Source of the DNA: JBDUDR01 sp040002845
Lineage (GTDB): Bacteria; Actinomycetota; Actinomycetes; Propionibacteriales; Nocardioidaceae
DNA length: 18,626 nucleotides
NCBI GenBank assembly: GCA_040002845.1
Contig: JBDUDR010000045.1
Span: 1 to 18,626 of the forward strand
Direction: 5' to 3'
Shown: positions 1 through 6,492 of the stretch, piece by piece
How positions within the stretch are numbered: position 1 is the first letter of the stretch
Layout: each line of letters starts with the position of its first letter
Program-made: the position numbers and the translations under genes
Notes under the pieces: generated by a model
The model's input: only the letters and a program-made list of their open reading frames with translations
What the model was told of the DNA's origin: nothing
The model's database searches: none

Positions 1-55
1 CGCTAACCCCCGGCTGACCCGCCGCCGTTCGCTAACCCCCGGCTGACCCGCCGCC
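1..55. repeat. 29-bp tandem direct repeat, about two copies
   Basis: A unit beginning CGCTAACCCCCGGCTGACCC occupies 1-29 and is repeated exactly at 30-55, where the last three bases of the unit are missing. The array touches the window edge, so more copies may lie to the left. It contains no coding sequence that I recognise. It sits just outside the IS21-like terminal repeats at 88-128 and could be non-coding sequence inside the same insertion element. Confidence 0.75.
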
Positions 56-131
56 TGCTTTTGGTGGCGCCGCTGGCGCTCCTCTCGCGATCCGACACTT
101 ATTCCGCACGATCCGACAGTTATTCCCCGCA
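56..131. mobile_element. Probable terminus of an IS21-type insertion sequence (partial)
   Basis: A 20-base block, CGATCCGACACTTATTCCGC, at 88-107 is followed 21 bases later (109-128) by a near-identical copy that differs at two positions. Short tandem repeats of this kind at each end are typical of IS21-family elements, and the reverse complement begins TG/GG-like and is rich in TGTCGGATCG-type motifs that I associate with actinobacterial IS21 ends. No istA or istB gene is visible, so the body of the element would lie upstream of base 1. The outer boundary and target duplication cannot be set. It could alternatively be an unrelated short tandem repeat. Confidence 0.4.
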
Positions 132-405
132 CGCACGGTTTGGGGCTACTCACCCGTACCCGGACCCCTGCGAGTTACCCCACAGGTGGGATTCACCCCG
201 GGAACCGTTCGAGTTGGCGTCTGGAGCGGCTGACTGAACATACAAGAGATGACCATTTCGGACCAATCCGGTGTAAGGGTTGCGGCGAACCTGGAGTGAC
301 ACCAAACGCACCCGGTTCGGAGAACCAATGAGTCTTTCGCGCTCTCGCACAATCGCGGCACCTATGGCCGCGGTTTCTGCCAGGCTTGTCTGAAGGCTCG
401 GGACG
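132..405. other. Intergenic leader upstream of the sigma factor gene
   Basis: About 270 bases without a convincing gene; the small open frames here have no recognisable domain. The sequence contains GGAACC at 201-206 and CGTC at 218-221, which resemble ECF promoter elements but are only 11 bases apart, too close for a standard ECF promoter (about 16-17). A short inverted repeat, GGTTC-GGA-GAACC, lies at 314-326 and might be a regulator site. A Shine-Dalgarno-like GAAGG lies at 392-396, nine bases before the sigma factor ATG. No clear autoregulatory promoter was found. Confidence 0.4.
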
Positions 406-1071
406 ATGATCCGCGACCCACGTGACATGCTGGTCGACGGATCGTCACTAAATGGAGTCCCGTCACAACACGAACCGGTGCGTCGCGTGAGCATACGCCA
501 GAAGCCGCGGAGGCTTGTCAGGACAGGGGAGTCCCCTGACCTGAACGCCCTCGTGGTCGACGTGGCGCTTGGTGATCAGGCGGCATTCGCCCGGCTGTAC
601 GACGCGATCAGCCCGGCTGTGTACGGCCTGGCCCTGCGGGTGGTCCGGGATCCCTCGCGAGCCGAGGAAGTCGCGCAAGAGGTGTTCATGACCGTGTGGC
701 AGCAAGCCACCCGGTTTGACTCGTCCCGCGGGTCGGCATTGACCTGGATGCTGACCATCACTCACCGCCGGGCCGTGGACGTGGTCCGGCACAGTGAGGC
801 GGCCACCCGGCGCGACAATGCGGCAGCGATCCGCGAGACGGGATTCGACGATGTGTCGGAAACCGTGATCTTGCGCGATGAGCACACCCAGGTGCACAAG
901 TGCATGGACAGCTTGACCTCTCTGCAGCATGAGGCGGTCAAGCTCGCCTACTTCAACGGCTTCACCTACAGCGAAGTCGCATCCTTGCTCAAGGCCCCGC
1001 TGCCAACGATAAAGACCCGGATGCGGGACGGACTGATCCGGCTGCGCGACTGCATGGAGGGAGTGCGATGA
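406..1071 (+). CDS. sigK: ECF RNA polymerase sigma factor, SigK-like
   Basis: This is an extracytoplasmic-function sigma factor that would direct RNA polymerase to a small regulon once its anti-sigma factor is inactivated. Region 2 spans about residues 60-130, with the core FARLYDAISPAVYGLALRVV, then EEVAQEVFMTVW and the WMLTITHRRAVD segment. Region 4 spans about 168-217, with the helix-turn-helix YSEVASLLKAPLPTIKTRMR. The family resemblance is to SigK (ECF19). Starting at 406 gives 221 residues, somewhat longer than usual. GAAGG nine bases upstream supports this start, but ATG 430 or GTG 487 (194 residues) would suit the family length better. The stop overlaps the next gene's start by four bases (ATGA), the coupled layout normal for a sigma/anti-sigma pair. 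Confidence 0.92.
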   Translation: MIRDPRDMLVDGSSLNGVPSQHEPVRRVSIRQKPRRLVRTGESPDLNALVVDVALGDQAAFARLYDAISPAVYGLALRVVRDPSRAEEVAQEVFMTVWQQATRFDSSRGSALTWMLTITHRRAVDVVRHSEAATRRDNAAAIRETGFDDVSETVILRDEHTQVHKCMDSLTSLQHEAVKLAYFNGFTYSEVASLLKAPLPTIKTRMRDGLIRLRDCMEGVR

Positions 1072-1874
1072 CTGACGACGACATGCACATCCTCGCTGGC
1101 GCGTACGCCCTCAACGCACTCTCTCCCGAAGAGCTCGAGCCGTTTGTCGACCATCTGAGCGAGTGTGACACGTGCGCCGTTGAGGTGCGGGAGTGGCAGG
1201 CAACCCTCGCAGAGCTGGGTCAGAGTGTGGCAGTTGCACCGCCCCCCGAGCTGCGTACTCTCGTTTTGGCCGGTGCCAGCAGGCTGCCTCAGCTGCCGCC
1301 CCTGACCGGGTTGTCGCTGCCCACCGCGCCACCGACGACCCCGCTCGGTCCGGATGATCGCGCACCGGATGACTTGCAGCCGCGACGTCTGGAGAGGGCT
1401 GCACCACGCCACGCGGCTCGACGGTCGCGCCGCAGGTCGCTGTTGGCAGCGGCCGCCGTGGTCTTGGTGATCGGTGGTACGGCCGCCGGAGTGGCCATCT
1501 GGCAGAACCAGCACCAGACAGGCCAGGTCACTGTCGAGGAGCAGATCTCCGCGGTCGTCTCGGCACCGGACGCGCAGGTGCTGTCGGGGACTGTAAAGGG
1601 TGGCGGGGAGATCACGGTGCTCGCCTCTGCCCAGCAGGGCGAGGGTGTCCTGCTGGGGCCGGCGCTGCCGCAAATCCCCACCGACCGCGACTACCAAGTG
1701 TGGGCCATAAAGGACGATGTTCCTCGCTCGCTCGGCTTATTCCCGCGGGCACCCGCGACTCCGCGACTGCTGTTGCCGGGAATAGCCAACAGCGACGCCA
1801 TCGCGATCAGCAAAGAGCCTGACGGCGGCTCCCCGCAGCCCACCCACGTGCTTGCGGTGGTGCCCCTCAAGTAA
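1068..1874 (+). CDS. rskA: Membrane-anchored zinc anti-sigma factor, RskA-like
   Basis: This 268-residue protein would hold the adjacent sigma factor inactive at the membrane. The N-terminal cytoplasmic zinc anti-sigma domain shows the HxxxCxxC motif at H29, C33 and C36, with a further His at position 7. A proline-rich linker follows, then a basic stretch (RRSRRRS) and one transmembrane helix at about residues 125-145 (SLLAAAAVVLVIGGTAAGVA). The C-terminal extracytoplasmic RskA domain contains the YQVWAIKDDVPRSLGLF segment. RskA relatives are released by regulated intramembrane proteolysis; that step is inferred here. The start is fixed by the ATGA overlap with the sigma gene. Neither of the known mycobacterial SigK target genes (mpt70/83-type) is visible nearby. 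Confidence 0.92.
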   Translation: MTDDDMHILAGAYALNALSPEELEPFVDHLSECDTCAVEVREWQATLAELGQSVAVAPPPELRTLVLAGASRLPQLPPLTGLSLPTAPPTTPLGPDDRAPDDLQPRRLERAAPRHAARRSRRRSLLAAAAVVLVIGGTAAGVAIWQNQHQTGQVTVEEQISAVVSAPDAQVLSGTVKGGGEITVLASAQQGEGVLLGPALPQIPTDRDYQVWAIKDDVPRSLGLFPRAPATPRLLLPGIANSDAIAISKEPDGGSPQPTHVLAVVPLK

Positions 1875-1898
1875 CCAGTGCCCTGTCGTTCTCTTGTT

Positions 1899-1960
1899 GC
1901 CGAGACGCCAATTGTTCGGCAGTTTCTGACGCCATGTCGCGTCGGACTTGGCGTCTCGGC
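1899..1960. terminator. Inverted repeat between convergent genes, possible bidirectional terminator
   Basis: GCCGAGACGCCAA at 1899-1911 is perfectly complementary to TTGGCGTCTCGGC at 1948-1960. The 13-bp stem encloses 36 bases. It lies between the anti-sigma gene (ends 1874, plus) and the CGNR gene (ends 1998, minus), where a shared transcription stop is expected. The large loop and lack of a clean U-tract make classical termination uncertain; it could equally be a structured 3' UTR. Confidence 0.5.
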
Positions 1961-1997
1961 GATTGAGCGGGCAGCCGCAGATGGGGCTCGGTCCGGA

Positions 1998-2615
1998 TCA
2001 CCGGATGCGCTTCGAGCTCCGTTCGTGGAAGGCACGAACCTTTGCCCGGTTACCGCACGAGCTCATGCTGCACCAACGCCGCCGCCCCCTGGTGTCGATG
2101 AACATCCAGCCGCAGTCATCACCGGGGCAGGTCTTGACGGCGAGCAGATCCTCGGACGTAAGCAACTGAGCCGCACTCCTTGCGACCGCCAGGAGTGGGA
2201 GGTGCAAACCAGAGTTGGCGGGGATGTCCCAGTGGGCAACGCCATCGGATCCGGGGCGCAGCCGGGCCACCTCACCTGCCTTGCGCACCTGACCGGTTAT
2301 CCGGCTTAAAGCCGAAATATCGGAAGGATCCAGAACTGCCGCATGGATCGCCGTACGCAGCCGATGCGCCTCCCCGAGCAGGCGCCTCGCCTCGTCAGGA
2401 TGCCGGTGAGCGGCCCGTCGCAAGCGCACCACATCCGCGGCCCCGATCAGATCGGCGTACGCCGCCCAGAGCGCCAACGTCTCGTACTCCTTGAGCCACT
2501 CGCGATTGGGGGAGGGCGGCTTGCCCCAACCCGCCCATGTGTTGCAGAAGTCGAGGGCGGGATGACCGCCGATACGTCTCGGCAGCGGTACGCCCTCGAC
2601 CATGACCCAGTGCAT
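1998..2615 (-). CDS. CGNR zinc-finger regulator (ABATE/DUF1470-type)
   Basis: This 205-residue protein has the N-terminal ABATE-type stress-sensing region (GGHPALDFCNTW near residues 17-27) and ends with the CGNR zinc finger. The finger is CPGDDC (C163, C168) followed by WCSMSSCGNR (C182, C187, N189, R190) and a basic tail. Such proteins are thought to be DNA-binding transcription regulators; the ligand is unknown. The gene diverges from the secreted-protein gene starting at 2703, with a symmetric operator-like sequence between them, so that gene is its most likely target. ATG 2615 is used here; ATG 2603 (residue 5) is equally possible because neither has a good ribosome-binding site. It overlaps no other real gene. 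Confidence 0.9.
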   Translation of the reverse strand: MHWVMVEGVPLPRRIGGHPALDFCNTWAGWGKPPSPNREWLKEYETLALWAAYADLIGAADVVRLRRAAHRHPDEARRLLGEAHRLRTAIHAAVLDPSDISALSRITGQVRKAGEVARLRPGSDGVAHWDIPANSGLHLPLLAVARSAAQLLTSEDLLAVKTCPGDDCGWMFIDTRGRRRWCSMSSCGNRAKVRAFHERSSKRIR

Positions 2616-2660
2616 GGTCCAGATTGTGTCTTGATTCGTTATCTGACGCCATGGTTTCGT

Positions 2661-2692
2661 CCTAACCGCAAGAAGTGTTATAACCGGTTAGG
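2661..2692. promoter_or_regulatory. Symmetric operator with a bidirectional -10 between CGNR gene and secreted-protein gene
   Basis: CCTAACCG (2661-2668) is the exact reverse complement of CGGTTAGG (2685-2692). Inside the right arm lies a perfect ten-base palindrome, TAACCGGTTA (2681-2690), giving three TAACCG half-sites in all. Between the arms the perfect palindrome GTTATAAC (2677-2684) supplies a TATAAC -10-like hexamer on both strands, with no good -35 on either. The right arm merges into the AGGAGG ribosome-binding site (2690-2695) of the gene at 2703. The arrangement suggests one palindrome controlling both divergent promoters, with CGNR autoregulation the simplest reading (inference). 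Confidence 0.6.
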
Positions 2693-2702
2693 AGGCGAGA
2701 GG

Positions 2703-3277
2703 ATGTCCAAACGAGTCGCAACCGTACTGGCCGCAACCGCTCTCGTAGGCGCCGCTGGGAGTGGCAGAGCAACGGGGGCACCGGTCGCGTTGGCTCATGC
2801 TCCCGCGGTGCACACCGTGAAAGCCCAACCCACGTGGTCGAGCGGATGGATCAGGTATCACCAACCGGACTTCTCGCTCGACGCTGGCGTGGCATGTGAC
2901 TTCGGGGTCGACGCCACGGTCGTCCGCGACCGTGAGTTCTACAAGGATGTGGGGTTCTACTCCGACGGAACCGTCAAGACTCAGTGGAAGGGACCGTTGG
3001 TGATGGACTTCACCACGCCGACAGCGGTGTGACGATCCGGCGCGACCTCAGCGGACGGGCTATCCAGGAGTACGACGCGGATGGCGCATTCGCGTCGATC
3101 CTCATCCAGCACGGAAACTTCGCAGCTGTGCTGCCGCCGGGAAGCGACCCTGGATTCGGCTTCTATCGGGTCAGCGGCGACTGGTCATCCCTCACTGTCA
3201 ATCCGGGTGGCACCAGGACGATTGCTCTGGGGGTCGATGGCACGGCCGAGAACATGTGCGATGCCATGGCCGACTAG
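2703..3277 (+). pseudogene. Secreted protein of unknown function, split by a frameshift
   Basis: The reading frame from ATG 2703 has a strong AGGAGG seven bases upstream. It encodes a Sec-type signal peptide (MSKRVATVLAATALVGAAGSG) and a secreted domain, then stops at 3032. The homologous-looking continuation, beginning near SGVTIRRDLSGRAIQEYDADG, runs in another frame from about 3023 to the stop at 3277. Reading across both would give about 190 residues. The shift corresponds to loss of one base (or gain of two) around 3010-3032. There is no slippery heptamer at the junction, so programmed frameshifting is unlikely; a true mutation or a sequencing error remains possible. The downstream part keeps clean codon usage, implying a recent lesion. 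I do not recognise the family. Regulation is probably by the divergent CGNR protein. Confidence 0.7.
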
Positions 3278-3315
3278 CCAAGCGAGGGAGTCGGCGAACT
3301 GTGCGTCAAGGCCAC

Positions 3316-3330
3316 TAGACTGCACAGCCG
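3316..3330 (+). promoter_or_regulatory. -10 element for a leaderless acylphosphatase transcript
   Basis: TAGACT at 3316-3321 matches the actinobacterial TANNNT -10 consensus and ends eight bases before GTG 3330. There is no Shine-Dalgarno sequence in between, so transcription probably starts at or next to the GTG. No convincing -35 is visible. Confidence 0.45.
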
Positions 3331-3596
3331 TGATCCGACGTCGTGTGGTTGTCCGCGGCGACGTTCAGGGTGTCTTCTTCCGCGAGAGCTGTCGCCGCGA
3401 GGCGCTGACCGCTGGCGTGTCCGGCTGGATCAGGAATCGAGCCGATGGCGGCGTGGAAGCGGTCTTCGAAGGCAGCGAGGAGGCGGTCGACTCCTTGTGC
3501 TCATGGTGCCGACATGGTCCGCCTCACGCCCGTGTCGAGCAGGTCGACGTCAGGGCGGAGCCGCCGCGGGGTGAGTCGAGCTTCACGATTCGCTGA
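3330..3596 (+). CDS. acyP: Acylphosphatase
   Basis: This small cytoplasmic enzyme of 88 residues hydrolyses the carboxyl-phosphate bond of acylphosphates. Both family signatures are present. GDVQGVFFR (residues 10-18) carries the phosphate-binding loop and catalytic R18. GWIRNRADGGVEAVFEG (from residue 32) carries catalytic N36. Length matches the usual 90 or so. GTG 3330 is chosen because it places the first beta strand (RRVVVRG) at the N-terminus and lies just after a TANNNT -10; the frame is open further upstream but unrelated to the family there. It stands alone on the plus strand, converging on the SDR gene with a 22-base gap. Confidence 0.93.
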   Translation: MIRRRVVVRGDVQGVFFRESCRREALTAGVSGWIRNRADGGVEAVFEGSEEAVDSLCSWCRHGPPHARVEQVDVRAEPPRGESSFTIR

Positions 3597-3618
3597 CGTA
3601 GCCGCTGCCTATCGGCGG

Positions 3619-4572
3619 TCAGCTCCGGCGAGAAAGCGCCGCATCATCTTGGGCGAAGTCGTCGCTGGCGTCCGTCGGTGGGTTATCCAGATGCCAACTG
3701 ACGGATCGGCGCAGAGCCTCTCGCGAGTCGCGGTCCTTCCACTGCAAGATCCGCCGGGCCTTGGACGCATCGAGGAGCAGGTGCTGGCTGACCGACCCGG
3801 TGATCTTGAGGTCCTCTGGAAGCCTCTCCTCGGGAACGGGGACCAACTCGAGCTCGCCGTCAGCTGCCGCGATGATCTGCTCGGCAAAGAGCCGGTACGC
3901 GGAGGTCGTAGATTCGGCGATGTTGAAGATCTCGCCAGCAAGGTCGTCCCGCTCTAGGACTTCCGCAACCGCCGTGGCGACGTCTCCCACGTAGATCCGG
4001 CTGAACAGGAACGTCCCCGGGCCGATGGGCAGCCTTCGCCTACCCGCCCGAACGCGCCGGAGGACGAACTCGAACCGATGCTGGTAGTCGTGCTCGCCGT
4101 ACACCGCTGCCAGCCGTAGCACGGTGGCTCCGGCGGCGAGATAGCGTTCCTCGATCTCGATGTTCTCCCAGTCAGGGGTGTCAATGTGGCGAACCTGGCG
4201 AAGCGGAGACAGTTCGCTGAGGGGCACAGGGTCAGTCTGCCTGCCAGCGTGGAGGGATTGGTACGCGCGATAGACGTCACCACTGGAGATGACGACAAGG
4301 CGCAGTTCCGGTGGTAGCGCGCGGAGAGCCGACTCAGCCCCGACGCCGTTCAAGGCTGAGACATCGACGGCCGCTTCGGCTCCGAACGCGGCGAGTTGTG
4401 TGCTTTGACTCGGCCATGAAGCTCGATCGGCGTGCAGATGCTGCGTCTGCGCGAGGTCCCCGGGCTCCGCTCGGCCGCGGTGGACGAGCAACAGGTCATG
4501 ACCTCGCGATGTCAGCTCGGAGCAGATCGCATGACCGACAAACCTCGTCCCCCCGAGCACGATGATGCGCAA
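3619..4572 (-). CDS. Atypical extended SDR, NAD-dependent epimerase/dehydratase-like protein
   Basis: This 317-residue protein is a Rossmann-fold member of the extended SDR family. The dinucleotide-binding glycine motif GGTRFVG is at residues 7-13, followed by a basic residue region (VHRGR) after beta-2, which fits NAD(P). The active-site region is unusual: SSGDVYRAY is present, but no clean YxxxK follows; ENIEIEERYL occupies that place. Atypical SDRs of this type (NmrA/CSP41-like) may bind nucleotide without classical catalysis, so the substrate cannot be named. The start is TTG 4572, with no strong ribosome-binding site. It lies 24 bases downstream of the small monooxygenase-like gene on the same strand and is probably co-transcribed with it. 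Confidence 0.85.
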   Translation of the reverse strand: MRIIVLGGTRFVGHAICSELTSRGHDLLLVHRGRAEPGDLAQTQHLHADRASWPSQSTQLAAFGAEAAVDVSALNGVGAESALRALPPELRLVVISSGDVYRAYQSLHAGRQTDPVPLSELSPLRQVRHIDTPDWENIEIEERYLAAGATVLRLAAVYGEHDYQHRFEFVLRRVRAGRRRLPIGPGTFLFSRIYVGDVATAVAEVLERDDLAGEIFNIAESTTSAYRLFAEQIIAAADGELELVPVPEERLPEDLKITGSVSQHLLLDASKARRILQWKDRDSREALRRSVSWHLDNPPTDASDDFAQDDAALSRRS

Positions 4573-4596
4573 CTTGGGCCAGACAATCCCGAGGGT

Positions 4597-4902
4597 CTAG
4601 GGAAGCCACTCGTCTTGTACGTCCAGGTTGTAGAACCGCGGTGGGCCGTCGCACAGCTCGGCCATCTTGGCGGCGAACTCACTGGTCTCGGGCCGCGCGG
4701 AGTTCTCCATAGCGGCCTCATATGAGTCGAACTCCGCGATTGTCAGGTAGTAGCCGGGACGGTCCCGGTCCGCGGTGGCGGTCACGCGCGCCACCGACGT
4801 GGCACCGTCGGCCGTCCGCGACCCTCGCATGTCATCGGCGAGTGCTTGGACGTCCTCAATCCGTGACGTCTTGTATTCGATGATCTGCACAAATCCGGCC
4901 AT
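4597..4902 (-). CDS. Small dimeric alpha/beta-barrel (antibiotic-monooxygenase-like) protein
   Basis: A 101-residue protein starting MAGFVQIIEYKTSRIEDVQ, followed by an alternating pattern (RPGYYLTIAEFDSYEAAMENS) typical of the ferredoxin-like ABM/dimeric barrel fold. The segment 'YYLTIAEFDSYEAA' is the characteristic second beta-strand and helix. ATG 4902 is chosen because AGGAGG lies just upstream at 4906-4911 on the minus strand; the open frame extends further but without homology. The actual substrate is unknown, and many such proteins have no enzymatic role. It is the first gene of a likely two-gene unit with the SDR protein. Confidence 0.8.
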   Translation of the reverse strand: MAGFVQIIEYKTSRIEDVQALADDMRGSRTADGATSVARVTATADRDRPGYYLTIAEFDSYEAAMENSARPETSEFAAKMAELCDGPPRFYNLDVQDEWLP

Positions 4903-5007
4903 ATCGCCTCCTAGATCGACGAGCACCAGCGTGTCACTGCTGTCCCCTCCCCGCAAGGGATCGGCTCGCTCGCCGGCAGTCGCAATCGCGCCAGTCTGCG
5001 GGCCCGG

Positions 5008-5172
5008 GTGGGGCGTACCAACGATCAGATCGCCAGCGAGCTCCTCATCTCACCCAAGACCGCGAGCGTCCACGTGTCCCATATCCTCACCAAACTCGAT
5101 GTCGGCAGCCGGTCCGAGGACACCACAGCCGCTTACCGACTTCACTTGCTCAACGACCACGGAGGTACCTGA
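5008..5172 (+). pseudogene. C-terminal stub of a LuxR-type transcription regulator
   Basis: In frame from 5008 to the TGA at 5170-5172 the translation reads VGRTNDQIASELLISPKT and continues ASVHVSHILTKLDVGSRSED. This is the last three helices of a LuxR/GerE helix-turn-helix, including the recognition helix. The residues that should precede it (LTxREREVLxLVAxG) are absent in this frame, although a degraded match (LARRQSQSRQSAG) seems to sit in another frame just upstream. There is no start codon with a ribosome-binding site and no sensor domain. It is therefore a relic. Its natural stop lies five bases from the end of the convergent amidohydrolase gene, so the 3' side is intact and the 5' part has been lost between about 4903 and 5007. 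Confidence 0.75.
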
Positions 5173-5177
5173 GGGGG

Positions 5178-6260
5178 TCAGCCAACCGGGCGACGTAGGA
5201 CGGTTCCGTCGAGCACGACGACGGCGGGCTCGGCCAGCACCGACGGGTCATCACGAGGGTCGTCGCGGTACGCGACGAGGTCGGCGGGGGCGCCCTCCTC
5301 GATGAGCGGTAGACCGAGCCACCGGCGCGCGTTCCACGATGCGGCGCCGATCGCGGTCTCAGGCTCGATCCCGGCGGCGATCAAGAGCTCGACCTCCCGC
5401 CGGACCATGCCGTGCGGCACCATCCCGGCATCGGTTCCTGCGAGTACGACGACACCGGCGTCCACGGCCTGCCGTACCGTCTCCGGCTGCGCGTCGAGGC
5501 AGGCCTCGACGTACTCCACGCTTGAGCTCGAGTAGCCCAGCTGTCGCACCATCGAGCGGATCGGATCGCTGATCGACAGGGTGGGAATCCACGCGATGTC
5601 GGCATCCAGCACCGACGCGAGCAGGTCAGGCGGCATGAACGTCGCGTGCTCCAACGAGTCGAACCCCGCCTCGACAGCACCATTGATCGTCTCCGGCAGG
5701 CTGCAGTGCACCGCGATCCGGCCGCCGGCGTCGTGGACGGCCCTGGAGACTTCGTACAGCCCTGCGTCGGAGTACGTACGGGTGATCCCGTCGCCTCCGA
5801 GCGGTGAGTCACCGATGATCTTGACCCAAGCCTGACTGTGAGCCAGCTCTTCGAGGGCGGCCGGTACGAGCTGCGCCTCCGGCACCTCCCTCGCAAGGCC
5901 TGGGAAATACCGGCCGGGCGGTGCGAGAAACCGCCCTCCTGTGACGGTCCGGGGTAGCCCGCGATCGGGTCCAAGCCCCTTGGACGCGTGGTTCGGGGCA
6001 CCAGGCTCGCGAAGCGCCAGGACGCCGGCATCGACGTGCGCTCGCGCGCTCGCCGTGGCACGGTCTTCGTCCGAGGCGTCGTCGCCCGCCGGGCTCCAAA
6101 GGGCCAAGTGGGCGTGCAGGTCGACAAGGCCGGGCACGATCAGCGCAGCCTGGATCAGCACATCGGAGTCGTCAACGGGTTCGAACGTGATGCGACCGTC
6201 GACGATGAAGATGTCGCGCTGATCGCCGTCGGGAAGGGTCGTGCCCGAGACCCGGTACAT
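5178..6260 (-). CDS. Metal-dependent amidohydrolase, imidazolonepropionase-like
   Basis: This 360-residue cytoplasmic hydrolase is of the amidohydrolase superfamily (TIM barrel with small beta-sandwich). All metal ligands of a binuclear site are visible: HAH at H49/H51, K147 (WVKIIGD, the carboxylated lysine), H185 (AVHCSLPE), H205 (SLEHATF) and D277 (AGTDAG). The C-terminal ASWNARRWLGL and APADLVAY segments are characteristic. Substrate is likely a cyclic amide or dipeptide (prolidase-like relatives exist), but this cannot be fixed. ATG 6260 is used because AGAGGAGGT lies just upstream (6264-6272); a further in-frame 23 residues lack homology. The gene abuts the LuxR stub, which could be a relic of its former regulator. 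Confidence 0.9.
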   Translation of the reverse strand: MYRVSGTTLPDGDQRDIFIVDGRITFEPVDDSDVLIQAALIVPGLVDLHAHLALWSPAGDDASDEDRATASARAHVDAGVLALREPGAPNHASKGLGPDRGLPRTVTGGRFLAPPGRYFPGLAREVPEAQLVPAALEELAHSQAWVKIIGDSPLGGDGITRTYSDAGLYEVSRAVHDAGGRIAVHCSLPETINGAVEAGFDSLEHATFMPPDLLASVLDADIAWIPTLSISDPIRSMVRQLGYSSSSVEYVEACLDAQPETVRQAVDAGVVVLAGTDAGMVPHGMVRREVELLIAAGIEPETAIGAASWNARRWLGLPLIEEGAPADLVAYRDDPRDDPSVLAEPAVVVLDGTVLRRPVG

Positions 6261-6340
6261 CGATACCTCCTCTGGACGCGGCAGCCGCGGGTCCAAGCAT
6301 GCCCGGTTACGTCGTGGTGCGAGCAGCATCGGCTAAATGA

Positions 6341-6382
6341 CAGAGCGCGGGTGAGGGACCGAAGCCCCTCACCCGCGCTCTG
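6341..6382 (-). terminator. Strong hairpin terminator downstream of the large secreted protein
   Basis: CAGAGCGCGGGTGAGGG (6341-6357) pairs perfectly with CCCTCACCCGCGCTCTG (6366-6382), a 17-bp stem with an eight-base loop. On the minus strand the stem follows the stop of the secreted-protein gene (6493) by about 110 bases and is followed by TCATTTAG, a weak U-tract. It also insulates the amidohydrolase promoter region. Confidence 0.75.
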
Positions 6383-6492
6383 CTACTCCTCCGAGCCAAA
6401 TCGAACAACTACCTGTCAGCCGGCGAAAAGGAAGCTCCCAGCCGATGCTTGGGCAACCGAGGTTGTCAAAGACTCCGACGGATCTACCCCGG

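Noticed and set aside
201..221. GGAACC and CGTC as an ECF promoter for the sigma factor gene
   Set aside because: The spacing of 11 bases is far below the 16-17 expected for ECF promoters.
140..331. Small open frame with a CKGCGEPG zinc-ribbon-like segment
   Set aside because: Only one CxxC is present, there is no ribosome-binding site, and the frame lies in a leader region where longer frames occur by chance at high GC.
1925..2653. The 12-base sequence TCTGACGCCATG occurs at 1925-1936 and again at 2642-2653
   Set aside because: Two short copies in unrelated contexts (intergenic end and promoter region) with no further shared sequence; chance is a fair explanation.
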